Assembly: GCF_003858655.1 (NCBI RefSeq)
Contig: NZ_RQXV01000004.1
Span: 62,001 to 126,000, forward strand
Direction of reading: 5' to 3'
Length of the DNA: 64,000 nt
From: Amphritea balenae
Lineage (GTDB): Bacteria > Pseudomonadota > Gammaproteobacteria > Pseudomonadales > Balneatricaceae
Both the position numbers and the translations under genes were made by a program. Positions 18,007-27,243 of the stretch are shown piece after piece. How positions within the stretch are numbered: position 1 is the stretch's first letter; every line of letters begins with the position of its first letter. The notes beneath the pieces are model-generated. The model did not search any database, was not told the DNA's origin, and worked only from the letters and a program-made list of their open reading frames with translations.

Positions 18007-20112
18007 TTATATATTTGCACCATAACATGAGACAGCAACTTGTTGGCGGAGTAATTTGGTTAGCTCGTCCGCAGGTAGCGCTTTAGCAAATAACCAGCCC
18101 TGGCCATAATCACAACCGGCATTGATGAGGATGTTTTGCTGCTCTTCGGTTTCGATACCTTCTGCGATCACCTTAATGCCCAGTTTGTGAGCCATGACGA
18201 TGATTGCTTCACAGAGCGCCGTATCATTGCTGGTGCTTGTCAGGTTACGTATGAAAGTCTGATCTATTTTCAGGAAGTCAGCTGAGAAATCCTGCAGGTA
18301 AGCCAGTGAAGAGTAGCCCGTACCAAAGTCATCGATAGCGATCTTGAATCTGTCCTGGTGTAGACTTTCCAGTACAGATCGGGCCCGCTGGTTATGGTCC
18401 ATCAGCAGGTTCTCAGTAATCTCAATGACCATCGCGTCCTTAGGTATAGCCATTTTCTCCAGCTGTAAAGCCCAGTCATCGGCCTGAATACCATCGTTTC
18501 TCAGCTGTAATGGTGAGACATTAATGCTTAACTCGAGATCACTGAATCCCAGTTTACGCCAGGCTTGTAACTGCTTGGCTGCAGTATGGAATACCCATTC
18601 GCCAATTCGAAGGATCATGCCAGTATCTTCTGCCAAAGGTATAAACTGGTCTGGAGCAGTTAATCCGTTAACCGGATGATGCCAGCGAATGAGTGCTTCT
18701 AACTTAATGATTTTACCCGTTTTCAGGTCCACGATCGGCTGGTAATAAAGCTCAAATTGATGCCGTTCAATGGCGTATCTCAGATCCCGCAGGGTATTTG
18801 ATCGGGTTAATGCCTGTTCCTGCATTGCCGGGGTAAAGTAATGATATCGGTTTTGTCCGGCTTTCTTTGCTGCATACATCGCCTGATCAGCATTTTGTAG
18901 TAGCTGGCTCGGTTTAACACCATCATCTGGAAAAAGGGTAATGCCGATGCTGCCGGTGACAAAGGCCTGTTCATTAGCCAGTTGAACCGGCTTTTCAATA
19001 GCAGACAAAATGCTGTTAGCTATTTTTTCAATTTTTCGTGGGCTACCGATTGCGCTGAGAATGATGGCAAACTCATCGCCACTGAGTCTGGCAGCCAGAT
19101 CAGAATCTCTTATGGTGCGGGTTAAGCGTTTGGCGATCTCTTTCAGCAGAATATCCCCCTGATCATGCCCCAGCGCATCATTCACTTCTTTGAAGTGATC
19201 AAGGTTGATAAACAGAAGCGCACCAGAAAGACCCGAGTCTTTGGTTTTGCGGTTTTCCAGCTTCAGGCTTTCAAGAAATAATCGACGGTTGGGTAGTTCT
19301 GTTAACAGATCATAATTTGCTTGCTGAAGTATGAGTGCCTCGGCCTCTTTTTTCTTCGAAATATCAGAAAACAGTGCAACTCTGCGATAAACACTACCGT
19401 CTTCATTGTAGATCGTGTTGATGACAAGCCATTCGGCATAAATTTCGCCGTTTTTTCGCTTGTTCCAGATTTCACCACTCCAGCAACCGCTTAGTTCTAT
19501 CGTGTTCCACATCTTAGAATAGAATGTTGCACTGTGACGACCTGAGCTCAGGTATCTGGGGTTTTTACCTTGTAGTTCAGGTAGTGAATAACCGGTGATC
19601 TCTGTAAAGGCTGGGTTGATATCCAGTATTTGGTTATTTGCATCACTGACCATCATCCCTTCGCTGCTATTTTTATAGACCAGTGAAGAAAGCAGCAGTT
19701 GATCGTTATTTTTCTTCTGCTCAGTCTGATCAACTATCTGGCTGATGAAGCGCTTAACATTGCCTGAGCTATCAGGCTCAGCGACGATAGTCAGATAGCC
19801 GGGAATGACTCTGCCTGACTTATGCAGGTAGCGCTTTTCAATTCGTACAGGAGTGAATGGGTCGTTCTGTAAAGCCGCTCTGATTTGCTGGTTTACTTCA
19901 GCTTCATCAGGGTGCGAAATAATAATATGGGGGGAGTAAATTTCAGCTTCGCTATAGCCAAGCATCTGCCTTAACGCCGGGTTGGCATACTCAAAGCTGC
20001 CATCGGTACGTGACAACACCATAGGTACAGGAGTAGCGTCATAAATGGTTAATAGCTGCTCATCAATATCCGTATTACTGGCAGGCGTACTGTGCTGACA
20101 ACTATTTACCAT
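18007..20112 (-). CDS. PAS-PAS-GGDEF-EAL cyclic-di-GMP signalling protein
   Basis: 701 residues, no membrane helices. Two PAS domains lie at about 20-140 and 145-260 (YANPALRQMLGYSEAE; DINPAFTEITGYSLPE), each followed by a PAC-type segment. The GGDEF domain has SGDEF in place of GGDEF (ARLSGDEFAIIL), a variant still seen in active cyclases. The EAL domain has KLEALIRWHHP, ITENLL and DDFGTGYSS, with catalytic residues apparently kept, so phosphodiesterase activity is likely. It is cytoplasmic and probably responds to redox, oxygen or a small ligand through PAS. No partner gene lies next to it. Confidence 0.93.
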   Translation of the reverse strand: MVNSCQHSTPASNTDIDEQLLTIYDATPVPMVLSRTDGSFEYANPALRQMLGYSEAEIYSPHIIISHPDEAEVNQQIRAALQNDPFTPVRIEKRYLHKSGRVIPGYLTIVAEPDSSGNVKRFISQIVDQTEQKKNNDQLLLSSLVYKNSSEGMMVSDANNQILDINPAFTEITGYSLPELQGKNPRYLSSGRHSATFYSKMWNTIELSGCWSGEIWNKRKNGEIYAEWLVINTIYNEDGSVYRRVALFSDISKKKEAEALILQQANYDLLTELPNRRLFLESLKLENRKTKDSGLSGALLFINLDHFKEVNDALGHDQGDILLKEIAKRLTRTIRDSDLAARLSGDEFAIILSAIGSPRKIEKIANSILSAIEKPVQLANEQAFVTGSIGITLFPDDGVKPSQLLQNADQAMYAAKKAGQNRYHYFTPAMQEQALTRSNTLRDLRYAIERHQFELYYQPIVDLKTGKIIKLEALIRWHHPVNGLTAPDQFIPLAEDTGMILRIGEWVFHTAAKQLQAWRKLGFSDLELSINVSPLQLRNDGIQADDWALQLEKMAIPKDAMVIEITENLLMDHNQRARSVLESLHQDRFKIAIDDFGTGYSSLAYLQDFSADFLKIDQTFIRNLTSTSNDTALCEAIIVMAHKLGIKVIAEGIETEEQQNILINAGCDYGQGWLFAKALPADELTKLLRQQVAVSCYGANI

Positions 20113-20478
20113 AAGCCTGATTCTGTTTTCAATATTCAGCGAATTTTAAACGCTTAAAGTTAGTAAGGGAATAGGTTATTCAAGAGAAAGCGGTGATTAT
20201 TGAAACATAATAGACTATGTGTGACTGGCATCACTGATGTGGCATGTTGGCATTATATATTTTTTAACAGGCCCTGTATTTAAGATATTTTAGGTAATAA
20301 TCTTATAACCGTATTAAGGCGTAAAATTATTATTCAGTTCAATGCTGTAGCCAGTCATAAATGCGATTATGAGCTGGTGTAAAGGAGGATGACCAAAAAA
20401 CACCTAAGCCAGGGTTTCGCAAGGGTGGCTGGTCTAAAAGTGCTGGCAGGTATAAGCGCTAAACTATCCTGGCCGACT
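20113..20478. other. Intergenic region between the GGDEF-EAL gene and the antiporter gene
   Basis: AT-rich stretch that contains the promoter region of the GGDEF-EAL gene (minus strand). An AAAGGAGG directly abuts an ATG at 20389 on the plus strand; the spacing is too short for efficient initiation and the resulting ORF is mostly antisense to the antiporter gene. I see no further feature. Confidence 0.5.
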
Positions 20479-23400
20479 CTAGGGATCAAGCTTCTGGATC
20501 TGTATAAGCTTACGAATGTTAGCTTGCGCACTGGCCTCGTAGCGCTGACGGAAAAAGTCAGAGACGTAGAGGTGCTGACGGTCAAGCAGTGCCTGAAGAA
20601 ACAAGACCTGTCGGTTTAAAAAATCGGCTTCTGGCATGTCGGGCGATTCGGCACGAATTGCTTTAGTGTCCTGCAGGCAATCTTGCCACGGCTGACCGAA
20701 ACCGGACAGGTCAATGTCAACGGTGAACTGGCCATCCTGTGTTTTTGGTGTTTCCTTATGTCGGGTAAGCAGAATCAACTCAACCACTTCCTGTGCCAGT
20801 CGGGCATCGACCTGGTCGCCCATCCGGGCGATAAACAGGTCAGCGCTTTGCTGCTCATTATCCCGCGCCTTAGGGTTATATATTGCATCATGGAACCAGA
20901 GTGCCAGCTCAACGGCATCCGGTGTTTCCATATGCTCCCGGGCAAGGTCAAGTTCTCTCAGACAATGCGCGATGTGGCGGGCTGCATGATAGTGCCGATG
21001 AGGTTCGTTATACAGTTCGATCAGCTCGTTATAGAGGTGGGAAGCGCCGTCCGCTCTGCCTGAGTGGCTGCAGCGTGCATAAAGTGCACTGAAACGAGTT
21101 TTATTCATACAGTTCTCATGCGTCAAGCTTTGATCCTTCATTGGGGGCTCTGTGATTATCCGGGCGTCAGCAGGGGTGTTAGCCCGGTTGTTAAATAGTA
21201 TAGCTGGATCTGTTGCATTATCTGTCTCCGGGGCCGTTACCTGATTATCGTTGTCTGGGGATATTTCGACATCGAGACGATCGCGGGCAATCCGGTTTAT
21301 CTGTTCCTGCAGACTTGGGTTTTCTGCCAGTAGTTGCTGGAAGTCCTGACTCTGAAGGACCAGTAGCTGGCAGTAGGCCATGGCGATGACATCAGCATTC
21401 CGAGGAGCCTGTGTGAGTAATGCCAGCTCGCCAAAAAAATCACCACTGCCCAACAATACCGGATCAGGTTCGATGCGAACCTGAACCGCACCGCTGGATA
21501 TGAAATACATCGCATCACCGGGCTCGCCTTTGCTGACTACCTGCTCACCTGGAACGAGTAGCAGGGGCGTGAGTAATTGAGCAATAGCGGTGACACGTTC
21601 CGCTGATAACGTGTTGAATAAAGGCACCCTGGCAACAAGTTTGTCAGGTTGTAGTCCCAGGTCCAGTTTTGGCTGGCGATCCAGTGCGCTACTGCGTTTG
21701 TCCAGATCCCGCACAAGGTCATTGAAAACCTCCTGGCTTATCACCCGATCATCAAGCATTCGGTGATAGCCAGCCTCCTCCTGGCGTAGGGCAACTCTCG
21801 CCAGATAGCGTCGCTGCAGGGTGTTGGCATAGTCGGGATACTGTCGTTCCAGAGCCTGTAGCGCCTGCCTTGTAGCATTCATGCGATTGTTTAAATGCGG
21901 TAAAAGACTGGCAGCGGGCTTTTCTCCCAGCAAGGAAGGCATTGTGGCCTGACTATATCCGATAAGTGCTGTCAGAACCGTTTCAGTTGCGCGCAATACT
22001 TCAAAACGGTCGGCCAATGATCGTGCCAGGGGCCAGCTTAACCCCAGCCGACGTTGCAGCATCAGAGTGGATCGTTGCATTGAACTGAAGCCCAGTTGTT
22101 TGGCTACAGTTTGTTGGTAGCCGGACAAGCCTTCCTCTTTGATACCGTCCAAAAGATCATCGACCTGGGCCATCAGAGTGCGGGTAATGCTGGCCGATAT
22201 CAGTCCTCCGGAAAAACGTTCCAGATATAGTTCTCTTTCGTAATTGACCAGGGTTGCTAATCCAACCTGTTGCATCATCGCTTCGGGCAACTGACCGGCC
22301 TGCGTCATATCGGTTTCAATATTAGTTAAGCGTTGAAGGTATTCGGCCGCAACATCGGCTGCGATATGAGGGGAGATTCTTTCCTCTTCAGCGGCTTGCT
22401 CCAGTCCTTTGCTGATCTGGGATAGAGACAGAGCCATCACCCTGCTGCGAATTGCCTGTTCCGCTGCAGGCAGGCGGTCGAGCTTAAAGAAACGCATCAT
22501 CATGGCCATTGTCGGGGCGTTGACGAATAATGTGAATAACACAAAGCCGGTGACTAATACGGCAATAAACTGCTGTACCTGGGGATCAATCCCCGGCGAC
22601 TCCAGAATGACCAGTGCCAGGGCCAGTGAGACTGCTCCGCGCAGTCCGCCCCATAACATGACAGTGCGAAATGCCGGGCTGATTTGCTGTCCCCAGCCAA
22701 GCTTGTTCATCGAAGGCAAAACGCCAAATAGTACGAGTGTTCTGGCGGTAAACGCGGCGATAGTCAGTGCCAACAATGCGATAGCGCTGGTGCTGGAAAG
22801 TTCCGCCAGTATCTTCGGCATCAGTAATCCCACCAGAAAGAAGATCAGGGAGTTGGCCCAGAATGCGAGTTCTTCCCATGTTTCAGTTAACGCGTGCCAG
22901 GTTTTGGGAGACACCTGGGTACGGCCGAATGAGTTAATCATTAACCCGGCCGTTACTACCGCCATGACGCCGGACACATGTAGGTAATGCTCGGCCCACA
23001 TGAAACTCAGGTAAGCGAGGCAGATGGTCAGGGTAATTTCGACCAGCGGCATGTTGCGCAGGCGACCGATAACTGTGGCGAACAGCCAGGCTGCGATCGA
23101 TCCGACTAAAGCCCCACCGAAGAACACCACAAGAAACCGCCCGCTAGCCGAAAACAGGTTAGCCTCAACGCCTTCTGTCAGAATGGCGACCAGAATGGTG
23201 AAAACAACGATTGCGGTAGCATCATTAAACAGGCTTTCCCCTTCTACCAGAATGGTCAGCCGTTTCGGCGCACCCAGATTCTTAAAGATGGCTATTACAG
23301 CGATTGGATCGGTAGCGGAAACGATGGTGCCGATCAGTAAACAGATAATGAGCCCCATACCGGAAAGACTCCAGAGAGTAACTCCAACCAGCAGTGTTGA

Positions 23401-23742
23401 GATCAGTAATCCGATCACAGCCAACAGCAATATCGGGCCGATATCGGCCATCAGGTGGCGGGCGTTGATATTCAGGGCTGATTCAAAAATCAGTGCCGGC
23501 AGGAAGACAAAGAACACAACTTCTGATGTGATATTCAGGGCATTGAGTGCGCTCAGGAAGTCTCCCAGAATGGTTGAATGTTCGCCTTCCCCAAGGGTCA
23601 TTGTGAGAATACCAAGTACGCTGCCGGCCAGGGCCAGGAGAACCGTGTAAGGGAAATTGATACGATTGGCCAGCGGCAGCATCAAACTGGCTACAGTGAG
23701 TAGTCCGACCAGACCCATAACCAAAAAGAATGTTTCATGCAT
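20479..23742 (-). CDS. Na+/H+ antiporter (CPA1 type) fused to cyclic-nucleotide-binding and HD phosphohydrolase domains
   Basis: 1087 residues. Residues ~1-420 are a NhaP/CPA1-type transporter with about twelve helices and the family motif GTIVSATDPIAVIAIFKNLG followed by EGESLFNDATAIV. Residues ~420-690 form a cytoplasmic helical region. A cyclic-nucleotide-binding domain follows, with GDFFGELALLTQAPRNADV, the phosphate-binding cassette including Glu and Arg. After a low-complexity linker a COG4339-like HD domain starts near 879, with HYHAARHI and WFHDAIYN. COG4339 proteins normally stand alone at ~200 residues. An internal ATG at 21108 could also yield a separate HD protein. Predicted role: ion/proton exchange gated by cAMP or cGMP. 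An adenylate cyclase lies 1.7 kb away. Confidence 0.88.
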   Translation of the reverse strand: MHETFFLVMGLVGLLTVASLMLPLANRINFPYTVLLALAGSVLGILTMTLGEGEHSTILGDFLSALNALNITSEVVFFVFLPALIFESALNINARHLMADIGPILLLAVIGLLISTLLVGVTLWSLSGMGLIICLLIGTIVSATDPIAVIAIFKNLGAPKRLTILVEGESLFNDATAIVVFTILVAILTEGVEANLFSASGRFLVVFFGGALVGSIAAWLFATVIGRLRNMPLVEITLTICLAYLSFMWAEHYLHVSGVMAVVTAGLMINSFGRTQVSPKTWHALTETWEELAFWANSLIFFLVGLLMPKILAELSSTSAIALLALTIAAFTARTLVLFGVLPSMNKLGWGQQISPAFRTVMLWGGLRGAVSLALALVILESPGIDPQVQQFIAVLVTGFVLFTLFVNAPTMAMMMRFFKLDRLPAAEQAIRSRVMALSLSQISKGLEQAAEEERISPHIAADVAAEYLQRLTNIETDMTQAGQLPEAMMQQVGLATLVNYERELYLERFSGGLISASITRTLMAQVDDLLDGIKEEGLSGYQQTVAKQLGFSSMQRSTLMLQRRLGLSWPLARSLADRFEVLRATETVLTALIGYSQATMPSLLGEKPAASLLPHLNNRMNATRQALQALERQYPDYANTLQRRYLARVALRQEEAGYHRMLDDRVISQEVFNDLVRDLDKRSSALDRQPKLDLGLQPDKLVARVPLFNTLSAERVTAIAQLLTPLLLVPGEQVVSKGEPGDAMYFISSGAVQVRIEPDPVLLGSGDFFGELALLTQAPRNADVIAMAYCQLLVLQSQDFQQLLAENPSLQEQINRIARDRLDVEISPDNDNQVTAPETDNATDPAILFNNRANTPADARIITEPPMKDQSLTHENCMNKTRFSALYARCSHSGRADGASHLYNELIELYNEPHRHYHAARHIAHCLRELDLAREHMETPDAVELALWFHDAIYNPKARDNEQQSADLFIARMGDQVDARLAQEVVELILLTRHKETPKTQDGQFTVDIDLSGFGQPWQDCLQDTKAIRAESPDMPEADFLNRQVLFLQALLDRQHLYVSDFFRQRYEASAQANIRKLIQIQKLDP

Positions 23743-23859
23743 GCTATTGGCCAGCGCTTGGGTCTATTCCGAAACCTGATTCCGGGAAAGATTTATAATG
23801 GCTGCTGGTGGCGAAAAGTATATGCATCGTATTAGCCTCATAAAAGGTAGCGTAAGTGC

Positions 23860-25191
23860 TTAGATCCAGGGGGGAGCACGGAAATTCTGCTCAGCATATA
23901 CGGGCGGCCAGATTATCCTGCCCTGACCGCCAAATAGCTGCGCCATCGGGAAAAAGAAACCTTCCATGAACTTGCCGGTAACCACCTCGTGGGTCTCTTG
24001 CTCCCCGATCGTTGCCTCACTGACGAAACGGTAGCGGTTCCAGACTCCGCGATAAGGGGTTCGGTAGATCGCTTCTCTCAGCTCATCGAGGTTCAGGGTA
24101 GAGGCTGAGTTCAGTACCCTGATCGCCATTCGGGTGTAATCGTAATGTAAGCCAGCTGCAGCGATGCTGGGCGGTTGCTTAAATCTGGCCTGATAGCGGC
24201 GTACCCACCACTGTTGCCACAGGGCAATGGGCATGGCCGAGTCCATGGTGATTATAAAATCTGAGCTGTCAGCGGTTAATTCATACCAGTTTTCAAACCA
24301 TCGCAAGCCATGAGCCAGTAGCAGGGCTTTAATTTTTCGTTGGTGGAACTGTCTGACAAAACTGGCTGCGGCGGCACTGCCGGTTGTCGTCATCGCGACC
24401 AGAGATACCTGCTCACGCTCATATCGGTCCAGCAGAGAATGAAAGTTGGTTTGTGTAAGTTCAGTCAGATCATAGGGGAGAGGTTCTAAACCTGCCTGCT
24501 TCAGACTATGACGCAGAGCATCTCCCCAACTTCTGCCGAAGGTGGAGTTTTCCACCATCACCGCCGCTTTATTATTTTTAGGCTGCCATAATCCCTTCTT
24601 CTGAAAATGCTGTAGCGGCTCACCATACAGCGCACTTACCTTTGATGGCGCGGGCCAGCCCTTAAACCAGCCCCGGTACATGCCGGGGGAAAGGCGCACT
24701 TTATCGGTTATCGCCTTTGATTCTCCAAGGTGACCAAGATGTAGGATCTGATAGGGGACTTCAGCATCCATAACCGCCAGCGCCACGGCTGAATGCCAGC
24801 CACCGAGTAGCAGGCTCACGTCATGCCGGGTAACAGCCCTGATCATATTATTAACCGCAGTGTCCGGATCTGAGGCGCTGTCGATCCAGACCAGATCTAT
24901 ATCCTGTAATTGATTGTCGACCGTTACCGGGACTTCTCCTTCAGCCCGGGCGTCTTCTAGCGCCATAATGGCACCTTGCCTGATTGCCTGCCCTGTTTGG
25001 CTGGCGGGTCCGGTAAAGGGGCCCATGACCCCTATCCTGATGGTCTTATTATCAGGTTGTGCCCGAAGCCGACCCGCAGGCAGAGCCAGAATCGCCGTGC
25101 AGCCTGCCAGTTGGAGTATACGGCGACGGGATAGCTGGCGTCGGAATGATCGGCTCAGGCCTGAACACTGCCCGGAACCCTTATCGTGCAT
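23860..25191 (-). CDS. Periplasmic amino-acid/urea-type substrate-binding protein with Tat-like signal
   Basis: 443 residues, start supported by GGGAGGAG seven bases upstream. The N terminus has SRRRILQLAG followed by a hydrophobic stretch, a twin-arginine-type signal. The mature protein opens IRIGVMGPFTGPASQTGQAIRQGA, the hallmark of the type I periplasmic binding proteins of the branched-chain amino acid/urea class (Peripla_BP_6). No permease or ATPase genes are nearby. It is divergent from the adenylate cyclase gene, which is itself followed by a second binding protein of the same class, so it may deliver a ligand to the cyclase's periplasmic domain. Ligand unknown. Confidence 0.85.
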   Translation of the reverse strand: MHDKGSGQCSGLSRSFRRQLSRRRILQLAGCTAILALPAGRLRAQPDNKTIRIGVMGPFTGPASQTGQAIRQGAIMALEDARAEGEVPVTVDNQLQDIDLVWIDSASDPDTAVNNMIRAVTRHDVSLLLGGWHSAVALAVMDAEVPYQILHLGHLGESKAITDKVRLSPGMYRGWFKGWPAPSKVSALYGEPLQHFQKKGLWQPKNNKAAVMVENSTFGRSWGDALRHSLKQAGLEPLPYDLTELTQTNFHSLLDRYEREQVSLVAMTTTGSAAAASFVRQFHQRKIKALLLAHGLRWFENWYELTADSSDFIITMDSAMPIALWQQWWVRRYQARFKQPPSIAAAGLHYDYTRMAIRVLNSASTLNLDELREAIYRTPYRGVWNRYRFVSEATIGEQETHEVVTGKFMEGFFFPMAQLFGGQGRIIWPPVYAEQNFRAPPWI

Positions 25192-25425
25192 CTGGGACTC
25201 CTCCCTGGCGTTACTGCTGACGCTTTATTCATTATCTATGTTGTCTCTCTGAATTGGCCTTTGCCTGGCTTCAATGCCCTTACTCTCTGCGTAAACCCCA
25301 GGCGTATTTATACTAATCTTAGCTCAGGCAAACGGTCCCGGCGTTGATTGGCCGCGGTATCGGGAAAAGTCCGCTACCCTTTAAATATATTTGGGAATGG
25401 ATAATTTTAATGTGAGGCTAAAGGT

Positions 25426-27195
25426 ATGGGGCTGCTGAAAAAGCATTTGAAGGCCCGGATGACAGCCTATTTCCTGTTTGTATCAATACCAGTGGTGATG
25501 TTTTTAGCCGCAGCGTCTTTTCTGCTGTCTGCGGATACACTTAAGGGGTTAGTTGTGGCCCGGTTTGATCTGATTGCCGATCAGAAGGAGCAGCAGATTA
25601 ACCGTTTTATGGCCGATCAGATTGAGATAGTACAGGGGATCTCTGCTCTCGAAGAATTACAAAAAAACGTTCTTCGTTTGTTGCAACAGTCTCCCGGAAC
25701 GATGGCCTATCGAGCGGCTTACATGAGAATGGCCGATAGCTTGTTTCGTTCGACCTTTCTTCATTATGGTGCTGCGGCAGGCTCGGACCTGACGGAGATC
25801 CTGTTGTTGAGCAAGACCGGAGGAGAGGTGTTCTTTTCAACTGATCCCAGCCATGAGGGAGAGTATCACCTCAGTTATGAGTATTTTATCCAGGGGCGGC
25901 GCAAGCCTTATATCCAGCCGATCTATCCATCATCGGATTTTGGTGCCGCAACCCTGACCGTGGCTACGCCCCTTCTGGGGCCTAACGAGGTGCCGGTTGG
26001 GGTACTTGCTGCGCATGTTCGCATACCGGTGCTAGTGGATATTGTCAGTCAACGTTCGGGGTTGGGAGAGCGGGGAGAATCTTATCTGGTTGATGCCCAC
26101 AGCCGTTTACTGGCGACGGCATATTTTCGCGATGAAGCACAATCCCGGGGGGTACATAGCGAAGGGATCGATGCCGCAGTTAAAGGCAAAACGGGGTCGG
26201 GAATCTATCGCAACTATGCCGGGGAGCTGGTGGTCGGTAGCTATCGCTGGCTACCGGCGCTGGAGTTGGCACTACTTACCGAGATTCCTGTGAGTGAAGC
26301 GTTGCAGCCTGCTACCCGGTTGGCCAGGATGATGTTGGGTCTCGGCCTGTTGGCTGTGGCAATGCTGGCTGTGGGCATCTATCTGATTACCCGTCAGATC
26401 GCCCGTCCAATCCTGGCTGTTTCTGAAACGACCCACAAGATTGCTGCCGGCGATCTGAGCCAGCGAGCTCCGGTGTTGACCGAGGATGAAACCGGTGCCC
26501 TGGCGGATAACTTTAACCACATGATTGATCGCTTGAATAATACGCTTGAGGCGCTGTCAGTTGAGCAGCAGAAATCAGAGCAGCTGCTGCTCAATATTCT
26601 GCCGGAGCCGATAGCAAAACGCCTTAAAAAGGGCGAGGAAACGATTGCCGATAGTTTTTCAGAGGTGACAATTCTGTTCGCTGATATTGTTAATTTTACC
26701 CCTATGTCCGTTAACCTCCCGCCCCGTGAACTGGTTGGCTTACTCAATGAAATATTTTCCGAATTTGACCGGCTCAGTGAGCTGCGGGGGCTGGAGAAAA
26801 TTAAAACCATCGGTGATGCTTATATGGTCGGTGCAGGGCTGCCAGTACCAAGAGATGACCATGCTGCTGTAATCGCAGATATGGCGTTGGATATGCTGGT
26901 AGTGATTGAAGATTTTAATCGTAGTCATGGCTCAGAACTTTGTATGCGGATGGGGATTAACAGCGGTTCAGTGGTCGCTGGTGTGATAGGTACTAAGAAG
27001 TTCATCTACGATATATGGGGTGATGCCGTAAATACTGCCGCCCGGATGGAGTCTCAGGGCCTGAAGGATAGGATACAGGTAACAGAGGCTACTTATAACT
27101 ACCTCAAGGATCAGTATAACTTTGAAGATCGTGGCCTGATCGAGGTCAAAGGCAAAGGTAAAATGCACACGTATATCCTGCAAGGGCATAAGTGA
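25426..27195 (+). CDS. Membrane adenylate cyclase (class III) with Cache sensor and HAMP
   Basis: 589 residues. A TM helix near 14-34 is followed by a periplasmic Cache-like domain to about 290, a second TM helix near 300-325, HAMP, a short coiled coil and a class III cyclase domain. In that domain VTILFADIVNFTPMS supplies the metal-binding Asp residues, EKIKTIGDAYM the purine-selecting Lys, YDIWGDAVNTAARM the purine-selecting Asp plus the transition-state Asn and Arg. The Lys/Asp pair predicts adenylate rather than guanylate cyclase. It makes cAMP at the inner membrane in response to a periplasmic signal. Neighbours: a divergent binding protein, and a second binding-protein gene 48 bp downstream, so the two are probably co-transcribed. 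Confidence 0.93.
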   Translation: MGLLKKHLKARMTAYFLFVSIPVVMFLAAASFLLSADTLKGLVVARFDLIADQKEQQINRFMADQIEIVQGISALEELQKNVLRLLQQSPGTMAYRAAYMRMADSLFRSTFLHYGAAAGSDLTEILLLSKTGGEVFFSTDPSHEGEYHLSYEYFIQGRRKPYIQPIYPSSDFGAATLTVATPLLGPNEVPVGVLAAHVRIPVLVDIVSQRSGLGERGESYLVDAHSRLLATAYFRDEAQSRGVHSEGIDAAVKGKTGSGIYRNYAGELVVGSYRWLPALELALLTEIPVSEALQPATRLARMMLGLGLLAVAMLAVGIYLITRQIARPILAVSETTHKIAAGDLSQRAPVLTEDETGALADNFNHMIDRLNNTLEALSVEQQKSEQLLLNILPEPIAKRLKKGEETIADSFSEVTILFADIVNFTPMSVNLPPRELVGLLNEIFSEFDRLSELRGLEKIKTIGDAYMVGAGLPVPRDDHAAVIADMALDMLVVIEDFNRSHGSELCMRMGINSGSVVAGVIGTKKFIYDIWGDAVNTAARMESQGLKDRIQVTEATYNYLKDQYNFEDRGLIEVKGKGKMHTYILQGHK

Positions 27196-27243
27196 TCGCT
27201 GCGCAATATCGCTTCTGAACAGGTGGCGATATGGGAGTGTTGT

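Noticed and set aside
20389-20619. 76-residue plus-strand ORF with AAAGGAGG before ATG
   Set aside because: The ribosome site directly abuts the ATG, and most of the ORF is antisense to the antiporter gene; no recognisable protein features.
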